DNA from: Lysinibacillus parviboronicapiens
GTDB taxonomy: Bacteria; Bacillota; Bacilli; Bacillales_A; Planococcaceae
Length of the DNA: 64,000 nucleotides
Assembly: GCF_003049575.1 (NCBI RefSeq)
Contig: NZ_PYWI01000005.1
Location: 1-64,000, forward strand
Direction: 5' to 3'
This document shows, piece by piece, positions 28,061-38,255 of the stretch; within the stretch, counting starts at the first letter, position 1, and the number at the start of each line of letters is the position of its first letter. The notes under the pieces are model-generated. The model saw only the letters and a program-made list of their open reading frames with translations, was not told the origin of the DNA and did no database searches. The position numbers were made by a program, and so were the translations under genes.

Positions 28061-29043
28061 TGGCAGTAATGTCTTATATTGATGCGATTACATTAGCGAT
28101 GAAAGAAGAGATGGAACGCGATGAGCGAGTTTTCATTTTAGGAGAGGACGTTGGCCGCAAAGGCGGTGTTTTCAAAGCAACTACTGGTCTTTACGAGCAA
28201 TTTGGTGAATATCGAGTGCTTGATACGCCGCTTGCAGAAAGTGCGATTGCAGGAGTTGGAATTGGCGCAGCAATGTATGGCATGCGCCCCATTGCTGAAA
28301 TGCAATTTGCTGACTTCATCATGCCGGCTGTTAACCAAATCGTGTCAGAGGCAGCGAAAATTCGTTATCGTTCAAACAATGACTGGACTTGTCCCATTGT
28401 AGTACGTGCACCATTTGGTGGAGGGATACATGGAGCGCTTTATCATTCGCAATCAGTAGAATCACTTTTTGCGGGTACACCAGGATTGAAAATTGTTATA
28501 CCATCAACACCTTATGATGCCAAGGGCTTATTAAAAGCTGCAATACGCGACGAAGATCCGGTCTTATTTTTCGAACATAAACGCGCATATCGACTGATAA
28601 AGGGTGAGGTTCCATTAGATGACTATACGCTCCCAATAGGTAAAGCGGATGTCAAGCGCGAAGGTGATGATGTTACTGTTATTACGTATGGGCTAGCTGT
28701 ACATTTTGCTTTACAAGCAGCAGAAAGACTAGCGGCTGATGGCATTTCTGCGCATATTCTTGACTTACGTACGGTCTATCCACTAGATAAAGAAGCGATT
28801 ATTGAAGCTGCTAGTAAAACAGGTAAAGTATTACTAGTCACTGAGGACAATAAAGAGGGAAGCATTATGAGTGAGGTTGCAGCAATAATCGCAGAGCATT
28901 GCTTATTTGATCTTGATGCGCCAATTCAACGTTTAGCAGGTCCGGACGTGCCAGCGATGCCATATGCACCAACGATGGAAAAGTTTTTCATGATTAATCC
29001 TGAAAAAGTAGAAAAAGCGATGCGACAGTTAGCTGCATTTTAA
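28060..29043 (+). CDS. bkdAB: Branched-chain 2-oxoacid dehydrogenase E1 beta
   Basis: This 327-residue transketolase-like subunit completes the ThDP active site with BkdAA. GEDVGRKGGVFKATTGL near residue 27, EMQFADFIMPAVNQI near 79, RAPFGGGIHGALYHSQS near 115 and the C-terminal LRTVYPLDKEAI are hallmark blocks. ATG at 28060 overlaps the previous stop. A 192-bp gap, unusual for the operon, separates it from bkdB. Confidence 0.93.
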   Translation: MAVMSYIDAITLAMKEEMERDERVFILGEDVGRKGGVFKATTGLYEQFGEYRVLDTPLAESAIAGVGIGAAMYGMRPIAEMQFADFIMPAVNQIVSEAAKIRYRSNNDWTCPIVVRAPFGGGIHGALYHSQSVESLFAGTPGLKIVIPSTPYDAKGLLKAAIRDEDPVLFFEHKRAYRLIKGEVPLDDYTLPIGKADVKREGDDVTVITYGLAVHFALQAAERLAADGISAHILDLRTVYPLDKEAIIEAASKTGKVLLVTEDNKEGSIMSEVAAIIAEHCLFDLDAPIQRLAGPDVPAMPYAPTMEKFFMINPEKVEKAMRQLAAF

Positions 29044-29235
29044 ACATATTCGGTAACATTCTTACGCCGCTATAAATGGTGAGAGAAGTACTAATTTGTA
29101 GTAACTATTGAGTGGGCGTAAGGGGCGCTTGCTGGAGCAGTTAAAGCCTCCGGCGGATGTCACGAGTTTGGAATTATGGTCTATGTAATTTCGGACTTAT
29201 TTTCGTCGAGGCCTAATTGATGGGAGGAATAAATG

Positions 29236-30567
29236 ATGGCGATTCAAAATATTACAATGCCACAGCTTGGTGAAAGTGTGACAGAGGGTACGATTGAAAA
29301 GTGGCTCGTACAACCAGGCGATAAGGTAAAAAAATATGATCCATTAGCAGAAGTTGTAACCGATAAAGTAAATGCAGAAATCCCATCTTCCTTTGAAGGG
29401 GTTATTACAGAGCTACTTGCAGAGGAAGGGCAAACTTTACCTGTTGGAGCAGTTGTTTGTTCAATTGAAATAGCGGGTGACAGTGAATTACCACCACCAC
29501 TTCCTGCGAAAAAATCAGCAGTAAGCACAGCGATTTTAAATGCAGGCGTTCAAAAAAAACAAGAAACGCCTAAGGCAACTACAGCTACTATTACTGCTGA
29601 AAAGCCAGTACGACAGAATAAAGGTCGCTACTCACCAGCTGTACTAAGACTTGCACAAGAGCATGATATTGCACTTGAACACGTGACTGGAACAGGTGAA
29701 GGCGGGCGAATAACAAGAAAAGACCTGCAGCAATTGATAGATGCTGGACATGTGCCGACGACACAGGCAACACCTTCTGAGCCAGTGGCTACCACTGCTG
29801 TTCCGCAGGCAACATCGGCACCAGTATCACAGGAAAAACCAGTCCTATCATCAGCTGTTCATGCAGGCGATATAGAAATACCTGTAACAAAGGTGCGCCG
29901 TGCCATCGCTAATAATATGGTGCGTAGTGCCCAAGAAGTGCCGCATGCTTGGATGATGATGGAAGTTGATGTCACAGATTTAGTTGCTTACCGAGATAGT
30001 ATTAAGTCAGAGTTTAAGCAAAAAGAAGGCTTTAATATTACGTACTTTGCATTCTTTGTCAAAGCCGTTGCGCAGGCTTTAAAGGAATTCCCGATGATGA
30101 ACTCCATGTGGGCAGAAGACAAAATCATTCAAAAGCATGATATTCATATTTCCATTGCAGTTGCAACAGATGATGCATTATATGTCCCTGTTATAAAACA
30201 TGCAGATGAAAAATCTATTAAAGGTATTGCCAGAGATATACATGAGCTTGCTACAAAAGTTCGTGCAGGAAAACTAACGATGGATGATATTAAAGGCGGC
30301 ACATTTACAGTAAATAATACAGGTGCTTTTGGTTCTGTTCAGTCTATGGGCATTATTAATTATCCGCAGGCAGCCATTTTACAAGTGGAAAGTATTGTTA
30401 AAAAACCAGTTGTCTTACCAGGTGGTATGTTTGCAGCGCGTGATATTGTGAATTTATGTTTATCTTTGGATCATCGTGTATTAGATGGATTAGTTTGTGG
30501 TAAATTCCTAAATAGAGTAAAAGAAATACTCGAAAATACAAATTTATCCTCAACGTCAGTCTACTGA
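29236..30567 (+). CDS. bkdB: Branched-chain 2-oxoacid dehydrogenase E2 (lipoyl acyltransferase)
   Basis: This 443-residue core subunit moves the acyl group to CoA. It has a lipoyl domain with the modified lysine K44 (VTDKVNAE), an E1/E3-binding domain (RYSPAVLRLAQEH near 132) and a catalytic domain with the DHRVLDG motif near 416. It ends TSVY like the B. subtilis protein. ATG at 29236 is 8 bases from GGGAGG; an adjacent ATG at 29233 is the alternative start. Confidence 0.93.
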   Translation: MAIQNITMPQLGESVTEGTIEKWLVQPGDKVKKYDPLAEVVTDKVNAEIPSSFEGVITELLAEEGQTLPVGAVVCSIEIAGDSELPPPLPAKKSAVSTAILNAGVQKKQETPKATTATITAEKPVRQNKGRYSPAVLRLAQEHDIALEHVTGTGEGGRITRKDLQQLIDAGHVPTTQATPSEPVATTAVPQATSAPVSQEKPVLSSAVHAGDIEIPVTKVRRAIANNMVRSAQEVPHAWMMMEVDVTDLVAYRDSIKSEFKQKEGFNITYFAFFVKAVAQALKEFPMMNSMWAEDKIIQKHDIHISIAVATDDALYVPVIKHADEKSIKGIARDIHELATKVRAGKLTMDDIKGGTFTVNNTGAFGSVQSMGIINYPQAAILQVESIVKKPVVLPGGMFAARDIVNLCLSLDHRVLDGLVCGKFLNRVKEILENTNLSSTSVY

Positions 30568-30573
30568 CGACTT

Positions 30574-30613
30574 GTCGGAAACCTGTTGTATAACGGTTTC
30601 CGATTTTTTTTTG
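30574..30613 (+). terminator. Terminator after bkdB
   Basis: TCGGAAACC and GGTTTCCGA arms, an eleven-base loop and a nine-T run mark the end of the bkd genes. Confidence 0.9.
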
Positions 30614-30687
30614 CTTTTCGAGTCGCAATTTGTCATGTAGAATAACAAATAGAAACTACTAAGGGGGGAAGCTGATTAAGCGTCCGC

Positions 30688-32391
30688 ATGTCAAACAACA
30701 TGAAAAATATAGAATTTGAAAAGCCGTCCTTTTCAGAATGGCAAGATGCAGCAATCAAAGCTTTAAAAGGGAAACCATTCGAGTCTCTTTTAACGAAAAC
30801 AAGTGAAGGTATTACATTAGAACCTCTTTACACACAAGAAAGTTTAGTAGCAAAACTTGGTGAAGAACTTGATAAACAAGTTGCCACAATCCGTTCCCTA
30901 CAAAATAGACAAGTATTTCGTGTGGCACAACAAGTTTATGCAGACACAAGCGAAGCATTCTTTGCACAACTTGATGATAGCTTAGCTCGTGGTAATGAAA
31001 TCGTAACAGTTGATAGCCGTGTAAACTTTGAATGGACAGAAGAAGTAGTGGCACAATTAGCGACTTATTTCTCAGAATATTCATTTAAAATTACCGTAAA
31101 AAGCGCAAAAGACCCTTTATTAGCAGTATTTGACAACATCGCTGCTGACAAACGTAAAGTTGTTAACGGTTTCATTGTATCTCAAAATCCAATCACTCTT
31201 GCGGACTTCCCTAATGTACGCACTTATGTGGCTGACACAATAGTTTATCACAATGAAGGTGCGAATGCTGTGCAAGAATTGGCGTATGCGCTTGCAACTG
31301 CGGCAAAATATGCAGAGCAAGAAGAAAGCTTTGAAGCATTCTCGAAGAAATTTTATGTTTCATTTGCAGTGGATACACAATTCTTTACAGAAATTGCAAA
31401 ACTCCGTGCTTTTAAAGTTCTTTGGAAAGCGTTCTCATCTGCTTATGGCATAACAGAAAACGTAAAAATTCCGACTGTAGTAGAAACTTCACTTCGTAGT
31501 TTCTCTAAATTAGACGTTTATGTAAACTTACTGCGAGCTGCAAATGAAGCGCTTTCTGGACTAATTGGCGGTGCGGATGTCTTTACAGTTCACCCACATG
31601 ATGCGTTAACGAAACCAACAGAACAATCTGTTCGTATTGCTCGAAACGTATCATTAGTATTAAAAGAAGAAACAAATGTCCTAAAAATAACCGATCCAGC
31701 AGGTGGTTCATACTTCATTGAATCATTAACTGCAGACTTCGTGAAAAAGGCATGGGCATTATTCCTAGAAATCGAAGCAGCTGGGGGCATGGACGCTTAC
31801 ACAGCATCCGGTAAATTAGCGGCAGAACTAGAAGTATCTTACCAAGCACGTCTGAAAGCAGCACAAACTCGTAAGCAATCATTAATTGGTACGAACATTT
31901 ATGCGAATCCTGCAGACGATCTTGTCCATGAAACAAACCCACTATTTGCAGAAATTAAGCGTATTGCTGTACCTTTCGAGCAATTGCGTGCTGACATGAC
32001 CGCCGCTAATGTGAAAACAGGTATTTTAGCTTTAGGCTCCTTGAAAAGTTCAAAACCGCGTGCTGATTTCGTATCTGGTTTCTTGAACACGATGGGTCTG
32101 GTTCCAGAAAAAAGCGAACCAGTAACAACAGTTGAGGAGGCTTTAGCTTGGTTAAATGCCACAGATGCTAAATATGTTGTTATTGCAGCAAGTGATGACC
32201 ATACAAAAGCATTAGTACCAGCCATTTTGGCAGGTAAACCAGCAGATGTGATGATAGACGTTGCAGGTAAATTTAAAGACGAAGAAGAAGCTTGGTTAGC
32301 AAATGGCTTAAACGGCTTTATTTTCGCAGGACAAAACATCATTGAAAAATTAAATTCAGTGTTCGCTAGCATGAAGGAGGTCCAACGATGA
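30688..32391 (+). CDS. mutA: Methylmalonyl-CoA mutase small subunit
   Basis: This 567-residue protein resembles the catalytic TIM barrel and C-terminal fold of MutB but lacks the cobalamin-ligating DxHxxG motif, as expected of the small subunit. [20 protein letters not shown] near residue 298 and [12 protein letters not shown] near 335 are family blocks. With MutB it isomerises methylmalonyl-CoA to succinyl-CoA. ATG at 30688 is the first start after a stop codon; the AAGGGGGG run lies 20 bases upstream, rather far. It overlaps mutB by 4 bases. Confidence 0.9.
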   Translation: MSNNMKNIEFEKPSFSEWQDAAIKALKGKPFESLLTKTSEGITLEPLYTQESLVAKLGEELDKQVATIRSLQNRQVFRVAQQVYADTSEAFFAQLDDSLARGNEIVTVDSRVNFEWTEEVVAQLATYFSEYSFKITVKSAKDPLLAVFDNIAADKRKVVNGFIVSQNPITLADFPNVRTYVADTIVYHNEGANAVQELAYALATAAKYAEQEESFEAFSKKFYVSFAVDTQFFTEIAKLRAFKVLWKAFSSAYGITENVKIPTVVETSLRSFSKLDVYVNLLRAANEALSGLIGGADVFTVHPHDALTKPTEQSVRIARNVSLVLKEETNVLKITDPAGGSYFIESLTADFVKKAWALFLEIEAAGGMDAYTASGKLAAELEVSYQARLKAAQTRKQSLIGTNIYANPADDLVHETNPLFAEIKRIAVPFEQLRADMTAANVKTGILALGSLKSSKPRADFVSGFLNTMGLVPEKSEPVTTVEEALAWLNATDAKYVVIAASDDHTKALVPAILAGKPADVMIDVAGKFKDEEEAWLANGLNGFIFAGQNIIEKLNSVFASMKEVQR

Positions 32392-34541
32392 GCAAGCCAA
32401 ATTTTAGTGCTGTTGAAATCGAAAAAGTATTAACAGTGGAAGCACCAGCGGCGTCAGAAGAAAAATTCATGACGAACGAGGGAATTGAAATAAAAGATAT
32501 CTATACAAAAGAAGATATCAAAGATGCAAAACACTTAAATGACGTGGCAGGTATTGCGCCAAACACACGTGGGCCATACCCTACTATGTATGTTGCTCGT
32601 CCTTGGACTGTACGACAATATGCAGGTTTCTCAACTGCTGAGGAATCCAATGCTTTCTACAAACGAAACCTTGCTATGGGTCAAAAAGGTCTGTCAGTGG
32701 CCTTTGACTTAGCAACACACCGTGGCTATGATTCTGACCATCCACGTGTAACTGGTGATGTTGGTAAAGCAGGGGTAGCGATTGACTCTGTAGAAGATAT
32801 GAAAATTTTATTTGACCAAATTCCTTTAGATCAAATGTCGGTTTCAATGACAATGAATGGTGCTGTTTTACCAGTACTTGCATTCTATATCGTTGCAGCT
32901 GAGGAGCAAGGCGTTACACCTGATCAACTAGCTGGCACAATCCAAAACGACATTTTAAAAGAATATATGGTGCGTAACACATATATTTACCCACCAGCAA
33001 TGTCGATGAAAATTATTGCAGATATTTTCGAATATACAGCGAAATTCATGCCGAAGTTTAACTCAATTTCTATTTCTGGTTATCATATTCAAGAAGCGGG
33101 TGCAACGAACGACATCGAGCTTGCCTATACACTTGCAGATGGACTTGAATATGTTCGTACAGGTCTAAAAGCTGGTATTGACATCGATGCCTTTGCACCG
33201 CGTTTATCTTTCTTCTGGGCAATTGGTATGAACTATTACATGGAAGTTGCGAAAATGCGTGCTGCTCGTCGTATTTGGGCGCAAATGATGTCAACATTCA
33301 ATCCAAAAAACCCAAAAACATTAGCATTACGTACACATTCACAAACATCTGGTTGGTCCTTAACAGAACAAGATCCATTCAATAATGTGACACGTACTTT
33401 AATCGAAGCAAATGCATCTTCAATGGGTCATACACAATCATTGCATACAAACGCACTTGATGAAGCCATCGCTTTACCAACAGACTTCTCTGCGCGTATT
33501 GCACGTAATACACAGTTATTCTTACAAGAAGAAACTGCTATGACGAAAGTAATCGATCCATGGGGTGGTTCCTACTACGTTGAGAAATTAACAGATGAAA
33601 TTACCCAATCTGCTTGGGCATTAATTGAAGAGATTGAAGAGCTTGGCGGCATGGCGAAAGCGATTGAAACAGGTCTTCCAAAAATGAAAGTTGAAGAAGC
33701 TGCCGCAAAACGACAAGCAAAAATCGACTCTAAATCAGAAACAATTGTGGGTGTAAATAAATATCGTTTAGACAAAGAAGAACCTATTGATATTCTCGAC
33801 ATCGACAATACGCTTGTACGTCAAAAGCAAATTGAGCAATTAGATGCGATGAAGGCATCTCGTGATGAGGCTGAAGTGCAAAAACATTTAGCTCGACTAA
33901 CAAAAGCGGCACAAGATGGTGAAGAAAACTTACTAGCTGTAGCTGTTGACGCAGCCCGTGCACGTGCATCACTAGGTGAAATTTCAGATGCTATTGAAGT
34001 TGTATCAGGTCGCCATAAAGCGATTATCCGTTCTATCTCTGGCGTATATTCTGCAAACTTCTCTGACGAAGAGCAAATTACTGAAGTGAAAAATATGACA
34101 GATGAATTCCTTGAAAATGAAGGACGCCGTCCACGTATTTTAGTCGCAAAAATGGGCCAAGATGGCCATGACCGAGGTGCGAAAGTTATTGCTACAGGCT
34201 ATGCTGACCTAGGGTTTGATGTAGATATTTCACCGTTATTCATGACACCAGAGGAAACTGCACAGATGGCAGTTGAAAATGATGTGCATTGTATCGGCGT
34301 ATCCTCTTTAGCAGCTGGTCATAAAACATTGGTACCAGCGCTGGTTGCTGAATTAACAAAGTTAGGGCGCGAAGACATTATTATTATTGTTGGAGGTGTT
34401 ATTCCAGCACAAGATTATGATTTCCTTTATGAAGCTGGCGCAGTTGCAATCTTTGGACCAGGTACAGTTATTCCTGTTTCAGCAATTAAAATTATCGAGG
34501 AAATCTATAAACGTTTAGGTTACGAGGAAGTGTCTAAATAA
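32388..34541 (+). CDS. mutB: Methylmalonyl-CoA mutase large subunit
   Basis: This 717-residue adenosylcobalamin enzyme carries the active site. The N-terminal barrel includes [15 protein letters not shown] near residue 101 and the C-terminal B12 domain contains the ligand motif DGHDRG near residue 592. It turns methylmalonyl-CoA, from propionyl-CoA formed by isoleucine, valine or odd-chain fatty acid breakdown, into succinyl-CoA. It starts inside the end of mutA (ATGA) and ends one base into the GTPase gene, so all three are coupled. Confidence 0.96.
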   Translation: MSKPNFSAVEIEKVLTVEAPAASEEKFMTNEGIEIKDIYTKEDIKDAKHLNDVAGIAPNTRGPYPTMYVARPWTVRQYAGFSTAEESNAFYKRNLAMGQKGLSVAFDLATHRGYDSDHPRVTGDVGKAGVAIDSVEDMKILFDQIPLDQMSVSMTMNGAVLPVLAFYIVAAEEQGVTPDQLAGTIQNDILKEYMVRNTYIYPPAMSMKIIADIFEYTAKFMPKFNSISISGYHIQEAGATNDIELAYTLADGLEYVRTGLKAGIDIDAFAPRLSFFWAIGMNYYMEVAKMRAARRIWAQMMSTFNPKNPKTLALRTHSQTSGWSLTEQDPFNNVTRTLIEANASSMGHTQSLHTNALDEAIALPTDFSARIARNTQLFLQEETAMTKVIDPWGGSYYVEKLTDEITQSAWALIEEIEELGGMAKAIETGLPKMKVEEAAAKRQAKIDSKSETIVGVNKYRLDKEEPIDILDIDNTLVRQKQIEQLDAMKASRDEAEVQKHLARLTKAAQDGEENLLAVAVDAARARASLGEISDAIEVVSGRHKAIIRSISGVYSANFSDEEQITEVKNMTDEFLENEGRRPRILVAKMGQDGHDRGAKVIATGYADLGFDVDISPLFMTPEETAQMAVENDVHCIGVSSLAAGHKTLVPALVAELTKLGREDIIIIVGGVIPAQDYDFLYEAGAVAIFGPGTVIPVSAIKIIEEIYKRLGYEEVSK

Positions 34542-35638
34542 TGGACAAAAACAAAGGGACGCAGGAAAGTGCACTATTTGTCATGGGTGGCGTAGAGGCA
34601 TCTCACGACGGTATGCAATACGGTGTACCGAAAAAATTCCGAAAGAAAAAAGTAGACAAAATTGATATACAGGAGCTTGCGCGTGAAGTACGTGCAGGCT
34701 CTCGTACGCAATTGTCGAAGGCCATTACGCTTATTGAAAGCTCGAACACAGCCCATAAAGTGCAGGCACAAGAGTTATTACAAGAGCTTCTTGCGCATAC
34801 AGGAAATAGTGTCAGAATTGGTATTACAGGCGTACCTGGTGCAGGAAAGAGTTCATTCATTGAAGCTTTCGGAACAATGCTTTGTGAGATGGGGAAAAAG
34901 GTAGCGGTCCTTGCAATAGACCCGAGTTCTTCTTTATCGGGTGGTAGTATTCTAGGCGATAAAACACGTATGGAAGAGCTTGTGAAAAAGCCAAATGCGT
35001 TTGTACGTCCATCACCGTCTGCTGGTACCCTTGGGGGTGTTCATAAAAAGACGCGTGAGACGATGCTTGTCTGTGAGGCAGCAGGCTATGATGTCATTTT
35101 AATTGAGACGGTTGGTGTTGGGCAAAGTGAAACGTATGTCCGAGGTATGGTTGATTTCTTCTTACTGTTAGTATTGACGGGCGCAGGAGATGAGCTGCAA
35201 GGCATGAAAAAGGGCATTATGGAATTAGCTGATGCCATTGTTGTGCATAAGGCCGATGGCGATAATGTACGTCTAGCGAAAAAAACTGTATCTGAGTACA
35301 AGCAAATTTTGCATTTCCTGCAGCCAGCAACACCGGGTTGGATGTCTACAGCGATGCCTGTTAGTTCGTGGGAAAAACGAGGGCTCGACAAAGTTTGGGA
35401 TACAATAGGCGAATTTAGAGAGACTGTTGAAGCCAATAATTACTGGTCCATAAGGCGTCAAAATCAGACAAAAGAATGGTTCCAGTCAATGATTACTGAC
35501 CATTTAATTGATACATTTTATGGGGATCCGGAACGTAAAGCCCAGGTACAACTTTTTGAGCGTCAAATTCTCAATGGACAACTGACAGTCACACAAGGTG
35601 TAGATCGTTTGTTTAGCGATGAGCAGGCACAGAAATAA
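34541..35638 (+). CDS. meaB: MeaB/ArgK GTPase chaperone of methylmalonyl-CoA mutase
   Basis: This 365-residue G3E P-loop GTPase has Walker A GVPGAGKS near residue 97, DPSSSLSGGSILGDKTRM near 127, ETVGVGQSE near 189 and the guanine-specificity region VVHKADGDN near 231. MeaB proteins gate cofactor loading and protect the mutase from inactivation. Directly following mutB with a shared base, its role is clear from context. It was once called ArgK in E. coli. Confidence 0.93.
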   Translation: MDKNKGTQESALFVMGGVEASHDGMQYGVPKKFRKKKVDKIDIQELAREVRAGSRTQLSKAITLIESSNTAHKVQAQELLQELLAHTGNSVRIGITGVPGAGKSSFIEAFGTMLCEMGKKVAVLAIDPSSSLSGGSILGDKTRMEELVKKPNAFVRPSPSAGTLGGVHKKTRETMLVCEAAGYDVILIETVGVGQSETYVRGMVDFFLLLVLTGAGDELQGMKKGIMELADAIVVHKADGDNVRLAKKTVSEYKQILHFLQPATPGWMSTAMPVSSWEKRGLDKVWDTIGEFRETVEANNYWSIRRQNQTKEWFQSMITDHLIDTFYGDPERKAQVQLFERQILNGQLTVTQGVDRLFSDEQAQK

Positions 35639-35766
35639 TGTACGCTTTTATATGAGCATGTAGGTGCACAAAATCGTCACTTACTGCTATGATAGGAGAT
35701 GTATTAGCGTTTTAATATCTAAAGTATCGCTTTAGATGGCGCGAACTTGAAAGGAGCTATCGCTTT

Positions 35767-36207
35767 ATGAATATGGATTACGATTTATTTATGCAAGAAA
35801 TTTTAAAAACAGCACGTGCTGAAATTGAGGCAGCAGGTTATGAGCAGTTACGCACACCAGAAGCTGTTGAAGAGGCGTTTGCGCGTCCAGGCACAACATT
35901 AGTTATGGTGAACTCAGTTTGTGGATGTGCAGGAGGTATTGCACGTCCAGCAGCAACACAATGCGTGCATTACGATAAACGTCCAGACCATCTTGTAACT
36001 GTTTTTGCGGGGCAAGATAAAGATGCAACAGCGGCAGCTCGTTACCACTTTGGTGAAGATCACTTACCATCATCTCCATCATTTGTTCTGCTAAAAGATG
36101 GACAAGTAGTAGCAGAAGTTGGGCGCTATGAAATTGAAGGTCATGACCCAATGTCAGTTGTGACAAATTTGCAAGCAAATTTTGAAGAATACTGCGAAGA
36201 ACTATAA
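35767..36207 (+). CDS. brxB: Bacilliredoxin BrxB (YphP/YqiW family)
   Basis: This 146-residue thioredoxin-like protein carries the CGC motif (NSVCGCAGG, C53/C55) that defines bacilliredoxins. These remove bacillithiol from oxidised proteins. DYDLFMQEILKTARAEI at the N-terminus and SPSFVLLKDGQVVAEVGRY in the second half are typical. B. subtilis YqiW sits in the same place after bkdB. A leader motif GGAGATGTATTAGCGTTTTA at 35695 resembles ones before lpdV and bkdAA. Confidence 0.92.
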   Translation: MNMDYDLFMQEILKTARAEIEAAGYEQLRTPEAVEEAFARPGTTLVMVNSVCGCAGGIARPAATQCVHYDKRPDHLVTVFAGQDKDATAAARYHFGEDHLPSSPSFVLLKDGQVVAEVGRYEIEGHDPMSVVTNLQANFEEYCEEL

Positions 36208-36218
36208 GATTCATACGA

Positions 36219-36262
36219 CTATGACTAGAGTGTTTCGAGCACTTTAGTCATATTCCTTTTTC
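36219..36262 (+). terminator. Terminator after brxB
   Basis: ATGACTAGAGTG and CACTTTAGTCAT arms with a seven-base loop are followed by a T-rich tail. Confidence 0.8.
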
Positions 36263-36617
36263 GAATTTTTGTAATATTGGCTATTTTTGTAGATGAACAC
36301 TTGAACAATTTCTCCGCTATTAATGGATGACTTTGTTATGCTTCCTTATTGTTACTAAGTTGATAGGAGTGCCTACAACTTGAGCCTTGAAAATGAGCTG
36401 TGGAGGAAGACTCTTATATGAAACAGAGTAGCAAAAAAGCCTAAAAGCGCCCATTTCAGTAGCAACACTCGCATGAACATCCATCTATTAGTACCGCAAT
36501 GTGTAGGGGATTTAACAAGGAAGTAAGTCTACTCAGATACAGCATCAACGATTACAATTCACAGTAGCTAATGAATAAAAATTTGTTAAGAACTTTGCAG
36601 GATGGGAGGCAGTCGAC
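36263..36617. other. Gene-free gap before the YqjA-type gene
   Basis: About 355 bp without an open frame of credible length on either strand. I see no terminator, repeat or clear promoter. A GGGAGG ribosome site for the next gene lies at 36604. Confidence 0.4.
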
Positions 36618-37595
36618 TTGAAAAAGTTTTCAATCGGCTATCGTACATTAAAAACAGCAATTGGTGCATCCATTGCCATTGCCATTGCCCAGTATTTCGA
36701 TTTAGCTTCTTATGCGTCAGCAGGTATTTTAACGATACTATGTGTGCAACCGACAAAGAAAAAATCTCTTCACGCTGCCTATACACGCTTCATCGCAAGT
36801 ATGGTCGGCATGCTCTATGCATTTGTGAGTTTTGAACTATTTACGTATCATCCACTGACGTTAGCAGGCATGCTTGTGCTGTTTATACCAACAATTGTGT
36901 CATTAAAGGTAGCAGATGGCTTTGTCTCTAGTGCGGTTATTATTATGCATATCTACGCAGCTGAGGGCTTTTCATTATCACTTGTTTATAATGAGTTGGC
37001 ATTAATGGCGATTGGTTATGGAACAGGGATTGCGATTAATATGTATATGCCAGATATTCAAAAAGAATTAAATTATTATCGGGTGAAAATCGAGGAACTT
37101 TACAGTAAGATTTTTTTAGAAATTGCCGTGTATTTAAGAGAAGGCGATACTTTATGGGGCGGACAGGAATTAATTGAAGCTATCAAAGTATTGAATAGTG
37201 CTAAGTCATTAGCGTTTAAAGATGTTGAAAACCATTTTACGAGACGAGAAAATGATTATTATGTGTATTTTGATATGCGTGAACAACAGTTAGAAATAAT
37301 TGAGCGAGTGTTACCAAAAGTGACGGCACTTCCTGTTATAGTACAAGAGGCTTCAATCGTGGCAGACTTTTTGCAGGACTTAGGAGAGCATGTTCATTCA
37401 GGGAATACGGCAGTCCATTTTAGGGAGAAATTAGAGCGCGTGAAACGAGATTTTTCACAATTACCATTGCCCATAAACCATGCTGAATTTTTAGCGCAAG
37501 CGGCTCTCTATCAATTTATCGAAGAAATGGACCGTTATTTAGAAATAAAGCAATCATTTAAAGGATTGAAGGCAAAGAAAGAGCGCCCACAGTAG
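36618..37595 (+). CDS. yqjA: YqjA-type aromatic acid exporter family membrane protein
   Basis: This 325-residue protein has an N-terminal membrane half (about residues 10-140, four to five helices, LKTAIGASIAIAIAQYF at the start) and a C-terminal helical cytoplasmic half. This matches the DUF939/ArAE family of putative aromatic acid exporters, which B. subtilis YqjA belongs to and which occupies the same locus. The start is TTG at 36618, eight bases after GGGAGG. The substrate is unknown. Confidence 0.8.
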   Translation: MKKFSIGYRTLKTAIGASIAIAIAQYFDLASYASAGILTILCVQPTKKKSLHAAYTRFIASMVGMLYAFVSFELFTYHPLTLAGMLVLFIPTIVSLKVADGFVSSAVIIMHIYAAEGFSLSLVYNELALMAIGYGTGIAINMYMPDIQKELNYYRVKIEELYSKIFLEIAVYLREGDTLWGGQELIEAIKVLNSAKSLAFKDVENHFTRRENDYYVYFDMREQQLEIIERVLPKVTALPVIVQEASIVADFLQDLGEHVHSGNTAVHFREKLERVKRDFSQLPLPINHAEFLAQAALYQFIEEMDRYLEIKQSFKGLKAKKERPQ

Positions 37596-37615
37596 TGTGG
37601 ACGCCTATCATTCCT

Positions 37616-37711
37616 TTAGACTAGCATTGATAAACCGAATGCAAGAGATGAAATTAGCATGATTACTATCATGGCATAAATAACGATTTTCTGAAATTTT
37701 TTATTACTCAT
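37616..37711 (-). CDS. prli42: Prli42 stressosome-associated membrane peptide
   Basis: This 31-residue peptide has a basic N-terminus (MSNKKFQK) and one membrane helix (about 9-29, ending FGLSMLV). Length, basic start and helix match the Prli42 family, first described in Listeria as a membrane anchor for the stressosome that senses oxidative stress. GAAGGAG lies about 12 bases before the ATG. It is convergent with yqjA, ending 20 bp after that gene. Easily missed because of its size. Confidence 0.82.
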   Translation of the reverse strand: MSNKKFQKIVIYAMIVIMLISSLAFGLSMLV

Positions 37712-37836
37712 ATGCTCGTTCGCTCCTTCTTTTCTTATAAATAGTTTAGCAAATCTGAAAAATTTCTCAAGTAGTAGAGTTTTGACAAAAAAGTCTGTAA
37801 AATAGATTATGTACCATAACAGAAGGAGATGTCACC

Positions 37837-38250
37837 ATGGAGAAAGTAGATCATATTGGGATTGCGGTGCGTGATCTTGATGAACGCATTACATATTATA
37901 CAGAAACTTTAAGATTAAAGTTACTAAAAGTGGAAGAAGTTGAATCTCAACAGGTACGCGTTGCATTCATCGACGCTGGCAACGTAAAAATTGAGTTATT
38001 AGAACCAATGAGTGAGAAAAGCGCTATTCACGGATTCATCGAAAAACGTGGGGAAGGTATTCACCATGTTGCATTCGGTGTAACAGGGATTCGTGAGCGT
38101 ATGGCAGAACTTCGTGAAAAAGGCGTACGTCTTTTATCTGATGAGCCTGGCCCAGGTGCTGGTGGTGCAGAGGTTGCGTTCATGCATCCTAAATCATCTT
38201 TCGGTGTGTTGTATGAATTATGCGATAAAAGTGGAAAAGGGGATAAGTGA
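37837..38250 (+). CDS. mce: Methylmalonyl-CoA epimerase
   Basis: This 137-residue vicinal-oxygen-chelate protein converts (S)- to (R)-methylmalonyl-CoA, the form used by the mutase. KVDHIGIAVRDLD at the start (metal-ligand His6), IELLEPMSE near 50, GIHHVAFGV near 74 and FGVLYELCDK at the end are family text. AGAAGGAG precedes the ATG. It is coupled to the downstream carboxylase gene, matching the yqjC-yqjD pair. Confidence 0.94.
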   Translation: MEKVDHIGIAVRDLDERITYYTETLRLKLLKVEEVESQQVRVAFIDAGNVKIELLEPMSEKSAIHGFIEKRGEGIHHVAFGVTGIRERMAELREKGVRLLSDEPGPGAGGAEVAFMHPKSSFGVLYELCDKSGKGDK

Positions 38251-38255
38251 TCAGT

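Noticed and set aside
31899..32372. 157-codon minus-strand frame within mutA
   Set aside because: Antisense to a well-supported coding region with low-complexity composition.
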